From Microcystis wesenbergii NRERC-220 (GTDB lineage: Bacteria > Cyanobacteriota > Cyanobacteriia > Cyanobacteriales > Microcystaceae): a stretch of DNA of 64,000 nt. Positions 25,088-33,041 of this stretch are shown here, piece by piece. A program made the translations under genes and the position numbers. The first letter of the stretch is position 1, and every line of letters begins with the position of its first letter. The stretch spans positions 2,555,501 through 2,619,500 of the forward strand of contig NZ_JAVSJA010000001.1 in NCBI RefSeq assembly GCF_032027425.1. Reading direction: 5' to 3'. Below the pieces are notes generated by a model. It had not been told where the DNA came from. It worked only from the letters and a program-made list of their open reading frames with translations, and did no database searches.

Positions 25088-26599
25088 ATGTACTGCGATT
25101 ACCTGGTTCAAATCCTCACCGCACGCGTCTACGATGTCGCCCAAGAAACCCCCTTAGAACTTGCCCCCAATCTCTCCCAACGCTTGCACAATCAGCTTTT
25201 ACTCAAGCGCGAGGATATGCAGTCGGTTTTCTCTTTTAAACTGCGCGGCGCATACAATAAAATGGCGCATTTGTCAAGGGATTTGTTACAAAAAGGTGTA
25301 ATTGCTGCTTCGGCGGGAAATCATGCCCAGGGAGTCGCTTTGGGGGCGCGGCAATTGGGAACCCAAGCGATTATCGTTATGCCTGTCACCACTCCGCAAG
25401 TCAAAATCGACGCGGTAAAAGCTCGGGGCGGGATTGTTGTCCTGCACGGTGACACCTACGATGATGCCTACACCTACGCGCGGCAATTAGAAGCGGAAAA
25501 AGGCTTAACTTTTATCCATCCCTTCGATGACCCGGAGGTAATCGCCGGCCAGGGTACGATCGGTATGGAAATTTTACGACAATATCAGCAACCGATCGAG
25601 GCGATTTTTGTCGCTATTGGTGGCGGTGGCTTAATATCAGGTATTGCAGCCTATGTCAAGCGTTTACGCCCAGAAATTAAAATTATCGGGGTGGAACCTG
25701 TGGACTCAGACGCGATGAATCAATCCCTAAAAGCCGGTTATCGGGTGCGTTTGTCTCAAGTGGGATTATTTGCCGATGGGGTGGCGGTGCGCCAGGTGGG
25801 AGAGGAGACTTTTCGTCTCTGTCAGCAGTATGTGGATGAGATTATCCTCGTGGATACGGATGATATTTGTGCCGCGATTAAGGATGTTTTTCAAGATACA
25901 CGCTCGATTTTAGAACCTGCGGGGGCGTTAGCGGTAGCAGGAGCGAAAGCTTATGTAGAAAGAGAAGGAATTGAGGATAAAACCCTCGTTGCTGTGGCTT
26001 GTGGGGCGAATATGAACTTTGATCGTCTGCGGTTTGTGGCGGAAAGGGCGGAATTAGGGGAACGGCGCGAGGCGTTGTATGCTGTGACTATTCCCGAACA
26101 ACCGGGCAGTTTACGGCGTTTTTGCGAATGTGTCGGCAAACGCAATTTAACCGAATTTAGTTATCGCATTGCCGATGAAAAAGAAGCGCATATTTTTGTC
26201 GGCGCCCAGATCGAAAATCGCACCGATGCCAAGAAATTAGCCGAGAGTTTTGAAGCTTGCGGCTTTAAAACCCTCGATATTAGCGATGATGAATTGACTA
26301 AACTGCATCTGCGCCACATGGTGGGAGGGCGATCGCATTTAGCCGAGCATGAATTATTTTATCGCTTCGAGTTTCCCGAACGACCGGGGGCTTTAATGAA
26401 ATTTGTCGCCTCCATGAGTCCCCACTGGAATATCAGCGTTTTCCATTATCGCAATAACGGGGCCGATTATGGGCGCATCGTCGTGGGCATACAGGTCCCC
26501 CCCGATGAAATGAATCAATGGCAAGCTTTTCTCGATACTCTCGGCTATCGCTATTGGGATGAAAGTCAAAATCCTGCCTATCAGTTGTTTTTAGGTTAG
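25088..26599 (+). CDS. ilvA: Threonine ammonia-lyase, biosynthetic
   Basis: A PLP enzyme that deaminates threonine to 2-oxobutyrate, the first step of isoleucine synthesis. The start MYCDYLVQILTARVYDVAQE aligns with the family N-terminus and gives 503 residues. The PLP lysine lies in SFKLRGAYNKMA and the glycine loop in AIGGGGLISGIA. The last ~170 residues hold two ACT-like regulatory domains (YAVTIPEQPGSLRRFCECVG and YRFEFPERPGALMKFVASMS), which in this form confer isoleucine feedback inhibition. An in-frame ATG at 24995 would add 31 residues (MADRIFIANR...), which do not resemble the family, but that start cannot be excluded. Confidence 0.9.
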   Translation: MYCDYLVQILTARVYDVAQETPLELAPNLSQRLHNQLLLKREDMQSVFSFKLRGAYNKMAHLSRDLLQKGVIAASAGNHAQGVALGARQLGTQAIIVMPVTTPQVKIDAVKARGGIVVLHGDTYDDAYTYARQLEAEKGLTFIHPFDDPEVIAGQGTIGMEILRQYQQPIEAIFVAIGGGGLISGIAAYVKRLRPEIKIIGVEPVDSDAMNQSLKAGYRVRLSQVGLFADGVAVRQVGEETFRLCQQYVDEIILVDTDDICAAIKDVFQDTRSILEPAGALAVAGAKAYVEREGIEDKTLVAVACGANMNFDRLRFVAERAELGERREALYAVTIPEQPGSLRRFCECVGKRNLTEFSYRIADEKEAHIFVGAQIENRTDAKKLAESFEACGFKTLDISDDELTKLHLRHMVGGRSHLAEHELFYRFEFPERPGALMKFVASMSPHWNISVFHYRNNGADYGRIVVGIQVPPDEMNQWQAFLDTLGYRYWDESQNPAYQLFLG

Positions 26600-26826
26600 A
26601 GTTGGCTGAATAAATCTAAAAACCTTGTTGGATAAGGCTTTTAGACTTTTTTCCCCTCAAAAAGTGCTGACCATTGGAGTGATCGGGGGTAAAATTCAGG
26701 CACTTTTTCCCTGAAAATTAGGTAACTGACTACCTCAAAATCGGTAAAACCCTACACCCTACACCCCACACCCCACACCCCACACCCTGCCCCCACCAAC
26801 AAACTTTTTGCCGCAAACCCTAGGTT
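26598..26826. repeat. MITE-like repeat (GGGCTTGCTGAA family), copy 1
   Basis: It starts GAGTTGGCTGAATAAATCTA and ends GCCGCAAACCCTAGG. It shares with 42083-42305 and 57773-57984 the inner block AAAAACCTTGTTGGATAAG, GTGATCGGGGG, the CACTTTTTCCCTGAAAATTA segment and an ACACCCC tandem stretch. The outer ends of this copy are more worn than those of the other two. Confidence 0.75.
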
Positions 26827-26858
26827 AAATCGCCATTTTCAGGAAGTTATCAGTACAG

Positions 26859-27731
26859 ATGAATCAAGATTTTCCCCATATTTCCGTTTTGAGTCAAGAA
26901 TTAATCGCCGGCTTAAATATTCAACCCGGGGGGCATTATCTCGATCTTACCCTAGGCGGTGGTGGACACAGCCGCTTGCTTTTAGAAGCCCATCCCGAAA
27001 CCACAGTAACCGCCATCGATCGCGATCAAAGCGCCCTAGAAGCCGCTAAAATTAGTCTCGCCCCCTATCTAGATAGCCGTTTAACCCTCTGGTGGGGGAA
27101 CTTCGCCGATTATGATGGACAAAATAGCAGTTTTGATGGCATTATCGCCGATTTAGGAGTCAGTTCTCCCCAATTCGATCAGAGCGAGCGCGGCTTTAGT
27201 TTTCGCCACACGGCAGCCTTAGATATGCGGATGGATCGCTGTCAATCCCTGACGGCAGCCGATATTATCAACCATTGGCAGGAAAAAGAATTAGCAGATC
27301 TTTTTTATCAATACGGAGAAGAACGTTTATCTCGTCCTATTGCTCGATCGATCGTCCAAAAACGTCCTTTTACTACCACTACAGAATTAGCGGCTGTCAT
27401 CGCTAGTTCTGTCCCCGCTAGTTACCGTTATGGACGTATTCATCCAGCAACGCGGGTTTTTCAATCCCTACGCATCGCTGTTAATCAAGAATTAGATTCT
27501 CTGCAAAAATTGTTAAATCAAGCCCCCCAGTGGCTAAAATCTGGGGGAATTATCGCTATGATCAGTTTTCATAGTCTAGAAGATCGTCTGATCAAGTATG
27601 GCTTTCGCGAAGATAATTCCTTGAAAATTATCACGAAAAAGCCGATTATTCCCAGCCGGGAAGAACAGGCTAAAAATCCCCGTTCTCGTTCGGCTAAACT
27701 AAGAATAGCCCAAAAGATAAGCTGTTCTTAA
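26859..27731 (+). CDS. rsmH: 16S rRNA (cytosine1402-N4)-methyltransferase
   Basis: A 290-aa SAM-dependent methyltransferase of the RsmH/MraW family. The start [20 protein letters not shown] and the SAM motif [20 protein letters not shown] are standard. [21 protein letters not shown] holds the D-x-G-x-S-S-x-Q-x-D signature, and [18 protein letters not shown] and [12 protein letters not shown] are conserved late motifs. It modifies C1402 in the ribosomal decoding centre. Length and motifs are complete. In many bacteria it sits in the division/cell-wall cluster; here it stands alone, as is usual in cyanobacteria. Confidence 0.93.
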   Translation: MNQDFPHISVLSQELIAGLNIQPGGHYLDLTLGGGGHSRLLLEAHPETTVTAIDRDQSALEAAKISLAPYLDSRLTLWWGNFADYDGQNSSFDGIIADLGVSSPQFDQSERGFSFRHTAALDMRMDRCQSLTAADIINHWQEKELADLFYQYGEERLSRPIARSIVQKRPFTTTTELAAVIASSVPASYRYGRIHPATRVFQSLRIAVNQELDSLQKLLNQAPQWLKSGGIIAMISFHSLEDRLIKYGFREDNSLKIITKKPIIPSREEQAKNPRSRSAKLRIAQKISCS

Positions 27732-27825
27732 TTTAAATTGCTTATTGAGATGAGGCAAAAGGCAACAGGCAAAAGGGAGAAGAAATAATCAGTTTTTAAT
27801 AACTGGATTTAGTCTGAGCTTAAAG

Positions 27826-28780
27826 TATAGTCATTTCAAATAAGTATGATACAAGTAAAAAATAAGGTAAAATAAGGAGAAACAAGCAACCCATACAGAA
27901 AAATGTCCTATAGCCTAGACTTGAGAAAAAAAGTAATTGATTATGTAGAGAATGGAGGAAGCATAACCAAAGCCGCCGCTCTATTTAATATAGGAAGAGC
28001 CACAATATATAGATGGCTGAGTAGGGAAAAACTAGAAGCAACAAAGGTAAAACACCGTCAGAGAAAGCTGGACTGGAAAGCACTGTCAAAAGATGTCCAA
28101 GAAAATCCCGAGGCAAGATTAAGAGACAGAGCCGAGAAGTTTGGAGTGAGACCAAGTGCCATTTGCTATGCCTAAAAAAAAATGAAAGTTACCAGAAAAA
28201 AGAAGTAACTTCGTTATAAAGAAAGAAACCGAGAAGAAAGAATGAAATACTACAGAGTGCTGAGAGAATTGATTAAAATATATGGAAGTAAAAGCCTTGT
28301 ATTTATTGATGAATCAGGGTTTGAAGAATTTCAAACCTGTTTTTATGCCCGATGCACAAAAAGGGAAGAAAGTATTGGGAGATAGACAAGGAAAACGAGG
28401 AAAAAGAGAGAACCTTGTCGCTGGGAGAAGAAAGGGAAAAAAAGACTTTATTGCACCGATGATATTTACGAGAAGCCTGAATGCAGAAGGTTTTGAAGGG
28501 TGGTTATCTTTATATTTGTTGCCCTCTCTAACCATAACATCAGTATTAATTATGGATAAGGCACCAATTCATCGGAAGACAGTCATTAAACAACTGGTAG
28601 AGGAAGCAGGTCATCAGGTAGTGTTTTTGCCAAAATACTCTCCTGATTTAAATGATATCGAACATGATTTTAGTGCATTAAAGAGGGCAAGAATGTATGC
28701 TCCTGTGGGTACACCCCTTGATGAAATTATTCGTACTTATTGTGTCGCCTAGTGTCTCGTTCTTATTTGAAATAACTATA
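27826..28780 (+). mobile_element. Decayed IS630-family element
   Basis: A 955-bp element with near-perfect terminal inverted repeats TATAGTCATTTCAAATAAG (left) and CTTATTTGAAATAACTATA (right), one mismatch. Both ends are TA, consistent with IS630 insertion at TA. The single transposase gene inside carries several frameshifts and a stop, so the element is not autonomous. Confidence 0.85.
27903..28752 (+). pseudogene. IS630-family transposase, frameshifted
   Basis: The N-terminal frame (27903-28175) encodes MSYSLDLRKKVIDYVENGGS, a helix-turn-helix with TKAAALFNIGRATIYRWL. The DDE part is split: VFIDESGFEEFQTC, the first Asp region, is in one frame near 28300-28360, while the frame from 28282 to 28752 carries LIMDKAPIHRKTV (second Asp; the usual N after D is K here) and KYSPDLNDIEHDFSALKRA with the catalytic Glu. 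At least two frame changes and one stop (28173-28175) separate these parts. Productive transposase would require several corrections. Confidence 0.85.
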
Positions 28781-29729
28781 AAAACCAAGAAAGAAAGCTG
28801 GTATTTATTCTTGAAAATCATTGACTAAAATAACGCAGTCCTTTTACCAATCTTTCCACTGCCGCTAAAGCCGTTTCTGGAGATAAAGCACCGTAGGCAA
28901 GACGCAAATAACAGCCTTCTGTTATCCCAAAAGTTGAACCGGGTAACACCGCCACCCGCTGCCGCTCGATTAAACTTTTAACTAACTGAAAATCATTCTT
29001 GTCTGTGGGAATTTTCAGGAAGAAATAAAAAGCCCCTTCCGCAGTGGCAACATCACAGATATCGCCGATTGATTCTAGAGCATTCAGGCAAATTTCTCTA
29101 ACTTGACTGATGGTTTTTAACTGTTCTAAAGGATAGCTTTTACCCACCTGTAACGCCCCTAGGGCCGCGTATTGCGAAACCACCGGCGGACAGATTAAAA
29201 TAGTATCCTGAATCTTATTAATCGCCTCAGATAAATGTTCTGGTACTACCATATAACCAATGCGCCAACTGGCAAAACCGTAGGCTTTTGAGAGACTAAA
29301 TAAGGAAATAGTCCAGGATTCACTACCAACAATTGCCGCCGGAGAAAAGTGGCGAGCATGGTTATAGGTAAAATATTCATAAGCCTCATCATGAATGTGA
29401 TAGATGCCCTTTTTTTGACAGATTCGATTGACTTCTCTTAGGGTATTTTCTGGATAAACTACTCCCGTGGGATTATTAGGAGAAATCGTCACCACTGCCT
29501 TAGTTTTTGCAGTGATTGCCTCTTCAATGGCGGCTGGACGCAATTGATAATTTTTGTCTGTGGCGACCAAAATAACTTGACAATCAGCCATTTTTATGGC
29601 CATTTCATGATTGAAATAAAAGGGAGTGTTGAGAATAATTTCATCCCCCGGGGAAGTAATGGCCAAAATGGCATTCTTGACATCCTCACCGCCGGGGCCG
29701 GACGGTGATTCCCGGCAGATCAAACAAAC

Positions 29730-30953
29730 TTAATTGAACGATCTTCGGTTGGGCTTCGGCCGTGAGCTCAGCCGAACGGTTGACGCTTCACGGGATGATG
29801 CTTCTTTAACAGAAGTCTTACACTTTCCTCCACGTCCGTTTAAAGTCTCCGATTGCCCACCGGCGACCTTGATATTAATTGCGGCGTTTACATCCCTATC
29901 ATGAAAAGTCCCACAAAAAAGACATTCCCACTCACGGATATTTAATGCTTTCTTACCGCCGATATTCCCACAACAGGAACACCTTTGAGACGTTGGCTCC
30001 CATCGAGAAATTATCCGAAAATTACGCCCATATTTATCAGATTTTGCCGATAGCATATCTCGGAAAGAACGCCATCCTAAATCTGATATGGCACGAGATA
30101 ACTTGCGATTTTTAACCATTCCCGATGTGTTTAAATCCTCTAAAATTATCGTTTGATTTTCACGAACAACTCTAGTGGATAGTTTCTGCAAGAAATCAGT
30201 GCGAGTGTCTTTAATCTTTGCATGGATTTTAGCTACTCGTTTCCTAGCTTTTTCCCGTCGGTTACTTCCTTTCTGTTTTCTAGAAAGGTTTTTCTGTGCT
30301 TTTCTTAGTCGTTTTAATCGTTTCTTTAGCGGTTTCGGTGCGTCTATCTTTTCCCCTGTTGAGAGGGTAGCAAAGGTAGCAATCCCTAGATCAATTCCCA
30401 CTGACTCCCCATTATCAGGAAGTATTTCGGGCTGAACCTCGACGACAAAACTAAGAAAATAGCGATCTGATGCGTCTTTAATCACGGTGACACTAGAAGG
30501 TTTAGAAGGTAATGGACGACTCCAAACGATTCTTAAATCACCGATTTTTGCTAAAGTAACGCAGTGTTGGTTAACGGTAAAACCATTATCGGTAAATCTT
30601 GCTGATTGTTTAGATTTACGTTTTTTAAACTTGGGAGGTTTGACTTTCTTTCCTTTTCTCTCGCCCTTACAAGATGTAAAGAAGTTAGAGTAAGCAGTCT
30701 CTAAGTCTCTCAAAGACTGTTGTAAAGGAATAGAAGAAACCTCGGTTAACCACCGTCTTTCTTCTGTTTTTTTGACTTGAGTTAGTCTTTTAGATAACTC
30801 AGTATATTTTGGCTTTTTCTCCCCTTGTCGATAGAGTTCTTGGCAGTAAGCTAAAGTATCGTTCCAGACAACACGCACACACCCAAACAACTGAGACAAA
30901 AGCCTCTTTTGTTGGTCTGTTGGGTAAATACGGTATTGATACCTCGCTTTCAT
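29730..30953 (-). CDS. tnpB: TnpB RNA-guided nuclease of the IS605-type element
   Basis: A 407-aa TnpB (OrfB_IS605). The ATG at 30953 (MKARYQYRIYPTDQQKRLLS) is chosen over an upstream start because this is the usual family N-terminus. The RuvC-like residues are visible: D in SVGIDLGIATFATL, E in IILEDLNTSGMV and the last D in HDRDVNAAINIKVAGG. The zinc finger has CSCCGN and CLFCGT. The nuclease therefore looks intact although tnpA is broken. TnpB proteins cut DNA guided by a reRNA made from the 3' end of the gene and the element end. Here the guide would be copied from the aminotransferase sequence next to that end. Confidence 0.9.
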   Translation of the reverse strand: MKARYQYRIYPTDQQKRLLSQLFGCVRVVWNDTLAYCQELYRQGEKKPKYTELSKRLTQVKKTEERRWLTEVSSIPLQQSLRDLETAYSNFFTSCKGERKGKKVKPPKFKKRKSKQSARFTDNGFTVNQHCVTLAKIGDLRIVWSRPLPSKPSSVTVIKDASDRYFLSFVVEVQPEILPDNGESVGIDLGIATFATLSTGEKIDAPKPLKKRLKRLRKAQKNLSRKQKGSNRREKARKRVAKIHAKIKDTRTDFLQKLSTRVVRENQTIILEDLNTSGMVKNRKLSRAISDLGWRSFRDMLSAKSDKYGRNFRIISRWEPTSQRCSCCGNIGGKKALNIREWECLFCGTFHDRDVNAAINIKVAGGQSETLNGRGGKCKTSVKEASSREASTVRLSSRPKPNRRSFN

Positions 30954-31003
30954 TGGGTTAAGATGTGTGTGTCTGTAGTCTATTCTAACTAGGTCTGTTG
31001 ATA

Positions 31004-31405
31004 ATGTCAAGTCAGTTACGAAGAGAAAGAAACTCTGTTTCCGATCTAAAGATACACTTGGTCTGTGTGACAAAATACAGAAGAAAGGTCTTTACGGGTA
31101 AAAGTCTGACTTTGGTTGAAAAATCTTTTAGGGAAGTTGCGGAAAAGATGAATTTTCAGATATTGGAATTTAACGGGGAGTCCGATCATGTACACGCATT
31201 GATTGAATACCCGCCGAAACTATCTATTTCTGTAATGGTCAATTCTTTAAAAGGAGTCTCTAGTCGTAGATATGGACAAGCTGGATATCCTAAGCCATAG
31301 GGGAAAGACGCTCTTTGGTCGCCCAATTATTTTGTATCTTCTGTAGGAGGTGCGCCACTGGAAGTTCTTAAGTGCTACATCAAAAATCAGGAAAAGCCGT
31401 CGTAA
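31004..31405 (+). pseudogene. tnpA: IS200-type Y1 transposase (tnpA) with in-frame stop
   Basis: The frame from ATG 31004 encodes DLKIHLVCVTKYRRKVFTGK and the HUH motif in GESDHVHALIEYPPK. TAG at 31298-31300 stops it after about 98 codons. The same frame then continues GKDALWSPNYFVSSVGGAPL and EVLKCYIKNQEKPS to TAA at 31403-31405. The catalytic tyrosine (in LKCYI) lies after the stop, so the truncated product cannot join DNA ends. The element may still be moved by a transposase supplied in trans. Confidence 0.85.
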
Positions 31406-31753
31406 AACGACGGGGTTTTAACCCAAATTTTCGATAAAAGCCATATTACTGCCCGCCGTCACAAAAATTGCCTGTTTATCGCTGATTTCTATCCGATTAT
31501 CTTCGGCTAGTTTTTCCCGAATTACTGCTAATAAGGGGGGAATTCCCGCCACAGATTGATATTGATGATTTTTGGGATTAGCTAAGAATAAAGATAGAGA
31601 TTCGATCGCTTCCCGGGGTGGATCATAGGAAACAACCCCTTGACCTAGGGAAATAGTGCCGGGGTTCGCTTTAATTAATTGACCGACCACGGGAATGATC
31701 GGCGTTTGCACCCCGTCCATGCGGGAGAGAAGGTTTTTCATTAAACTAATCAA

Positions 31754-32141
31754 TGGAGCCGAGCAGAGTCGAACTGCTGTCCAAATTAGGTATTGACTGT
31801 CCGTTCATTCACAGGTTTAGTTTCGATTACCCTCGAAACGGGGACTGTCACTTATCCCGGACAGTGGGATGCTCTAGTTAAAGCTTAGACGGTTAACTAA
31901 CTAGAGAAAGTTAAACGTGGCATCCGTTGGGGGTTGATCCATAGTCCTTAACGGAGTCAAACTATGAATGCTCGAGTCGATTAGAGACTATTAGGCAGCT
32001 ACAGGAGCGGCTTTACGAGCGAAAGGAACGATGTTGTTCGCATTTACTTTTTGTTTGAGCCTTTGATTTACGAGAGGAGACTCACTCTCGACCTGTATCA
32101 CGGGGGAGCTTTCGCTAACCTGTCGAAACCGTTACGGCCCC
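31754..32141 (-). ncRNA. ssrA: tmRNA
   Basis: Transfer-messenger RNA that rescues stalled ribosomes. The minus strand starts GGGGCCGTAACGGTTTCGAC at 32141 and ends CTGCTCGGCTCCA at 31754, so GGGGCCG pairs with CGGCTCC and CCA is encoded. The T arm GCAGTTCGACTCTGC is present. The tag frame reads ANNIVPFARKAAPVAA followed by TAA, a typical cyanobacterial tag. A TATAAT (minus strand, 32158-32163) lies just upstream. The molecule is one-piece. Confidence 0.95.
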
Positions 32142-32157
32142 TTGTGCTTACATTCTG

Positions 32158-32163
32158 ATTATA
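32158..32163 (-). promoter_or_regulatory. Probable -10 element of ssrA
   Basis: Minus-strand TATAAT preceded by TGTGC lies 17 bp before the mature 5' end of the tmRNA. The -35 region is not consensus. Confidence 0.5.
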
Positions 32164-32229
32164 GCACATTTTTTGATTAAGCTAGTTTCCTTTCGCTTCG
32201 ACTGAGGATTTTTCCCCTCTTGCCAAGGG

Positions 32230-32400
32230 TTAGAGCCTGGCTAGATCGGTAAAAAAGGTTTTTATCGCTGATTTTTCGGCAATAGCATCGGTATTAAAGA
32301 GATAAGCCATCAGGTTCTCTCGTCCAAGATATTATCCAGTTCTTCGGCTAATTCTTCTGAATCTTCCCAATTTTCGGTTAAATTCCCTAACCCTCCCCTA
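32230..32400 (-). pseudogene. VapBC-like toxin-antitoxin remnant
   Basis: On the minus strand an antitoxin C-terminus (GNLTENWEDSEELAEELDNI, then LDERT and TGA ending at 32310) overlaps ATG of a PIN-toxin start: MAYLFNTDAIAEKSAI, then KTFFTDLARL and a stop at 32230, only 26 codons. The first residues match the start of VapC toxins (Y-L-F-x-T-D-x-I-S/A-E), but the rest of the ~130-residue protein is missing. The ATGA-type overlap is as in functional pairs. It is a decayed module. Confidence 0.65.
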
Positions 32401-33041
32401 ATTATTGATTGCCTCGGTTTGAATTGCCACCTATCAACAATCTATCTCCATACCACAATTTAGCCATTTTGTCAAAAAAAATTTGACTTTGCAACAAAAC
32501 TACACAAAAATTAGATCAACGTTGTTCGGGAAAAAAGGGGCAATTGGCGAAAGTGTTTGGTTTTGCTAAAAGGGAAAGTCTAGATTTAGCAGTGGTTTCA
32601 AGGCAAGCTAGACCTTGAAAACTTCAAAAAAGACAAGAAGAAACCATCCTAGCATAATGCAAAATTATACCAAAATCGCTGGAAGTATTGCAACCTCGTA
32701 AATAAATAGAAATTATTCTCAATAAATTCTTGAGTAAAAATAAATATTACTAATTGTAAATTTAAATATTTTTAAGTATTGAAGGTATTTGCATATAAAA
32801 TACTTATCATTTTGCCCCGATTGCCTCTAACTTTTCCCTCCCCACAGCAATCACCGGGTAAGTAGAAAATTTCTCATTCTTTCTCCTAAAGATGAAGTAC
32901 AGATTAATCCTTACTCATCAAGTATTTTAGCAACAATAACTAACCTCATCAATCTGAGAAAGGCTGTAACTGCCATAACCTCCCTTATATTATAAAAATA
33001 GCCAAGTTCTTAATTGTCGGTCTTACCGAGAATATCGTCCT
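32401..33041. other. Long intergenic region
   Basis: No gene supported in about 640 bp. AT-rich sequence with runs such as GTCAAAAAAAATTTGAC (an inverted repeat at about 32471-32487) and low-complexity A/T stretches around 32700-32810. It lies between the VapBC remnant and the antiporter gene and may hold a promoter for the latter, but none is clear. Confidence 0.4.

Larger units (their letters stand above)
29676..31432 (-). mobile_element. IS605-type insertion sequence
   Basis: A 1757-bp element with divergent tnpA (+) and tnpB (-), as in IS605. The boundaries are those that restore the aminotransferase frame. The end near tnpB holds a hairpin (TCACCGCC...GGACGGTGA, 29686-29708), followed outward by CTTGAC-type sequence, and the end near tnpA holds the hairpin CCGTCG TAAAA CGACGG (31397-31413). 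No target duplication is seen, as expected for this family. On the minus strand the flank before the tnpA-side end reads TTTATC, a candidate target motif. Confidence 0.85.
28818..31741 (-). pseudogene. PLP aminotransferase split by an IS605-type element
   Basis: The N-terminal part (31741 down to 31433) encodes MKNLLSRMDGVQTPIIPVVG through AIFVTAGSNMAFI, and the C-terminal part (29675 down to 28818) resumes NAILAITSPGDEIILNTPFY. Joining the two exactly gives a continuous 388-codon frame, normal for class I aspartate/aromatic aminotransferases. The substrate-loop VTISPNNPTGVVYP, the D-E-A-Y motif (HIHDEAYEYF) and the PLP lysine region SLFSLSKAYGFASWRIGYM are all intact in the C-terminal piece. 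The insertion after Ile separates the N-terminal substrate region from the PLP domain, so the gene is inactivated. The ATG at 31741 lies 12 bp from the tmRNA 3' end. Confidence 0.88.

Noticed and set aside
30175-30693. Plus-strand frames opposite tnpB
   Set aside because: They are antisense shadows of the Lys/Arg-rich tnpB gene; the Phe/Leu-rich translation reflects that.
31754-32141. tRNA-like match near 31760 as a stand-alone tRNA
   Set aside because: The acceptor partner is at 32135-32141 and an encoded peptide tag lies between, so it is one-piece tmRNA.
32401-33041. Search for a small RNA or riboswitch upstream of the antiporter
   Set aside because: No conserved stem-loop pattern or terminator could be seen; only an AT-rich inverted repeat.
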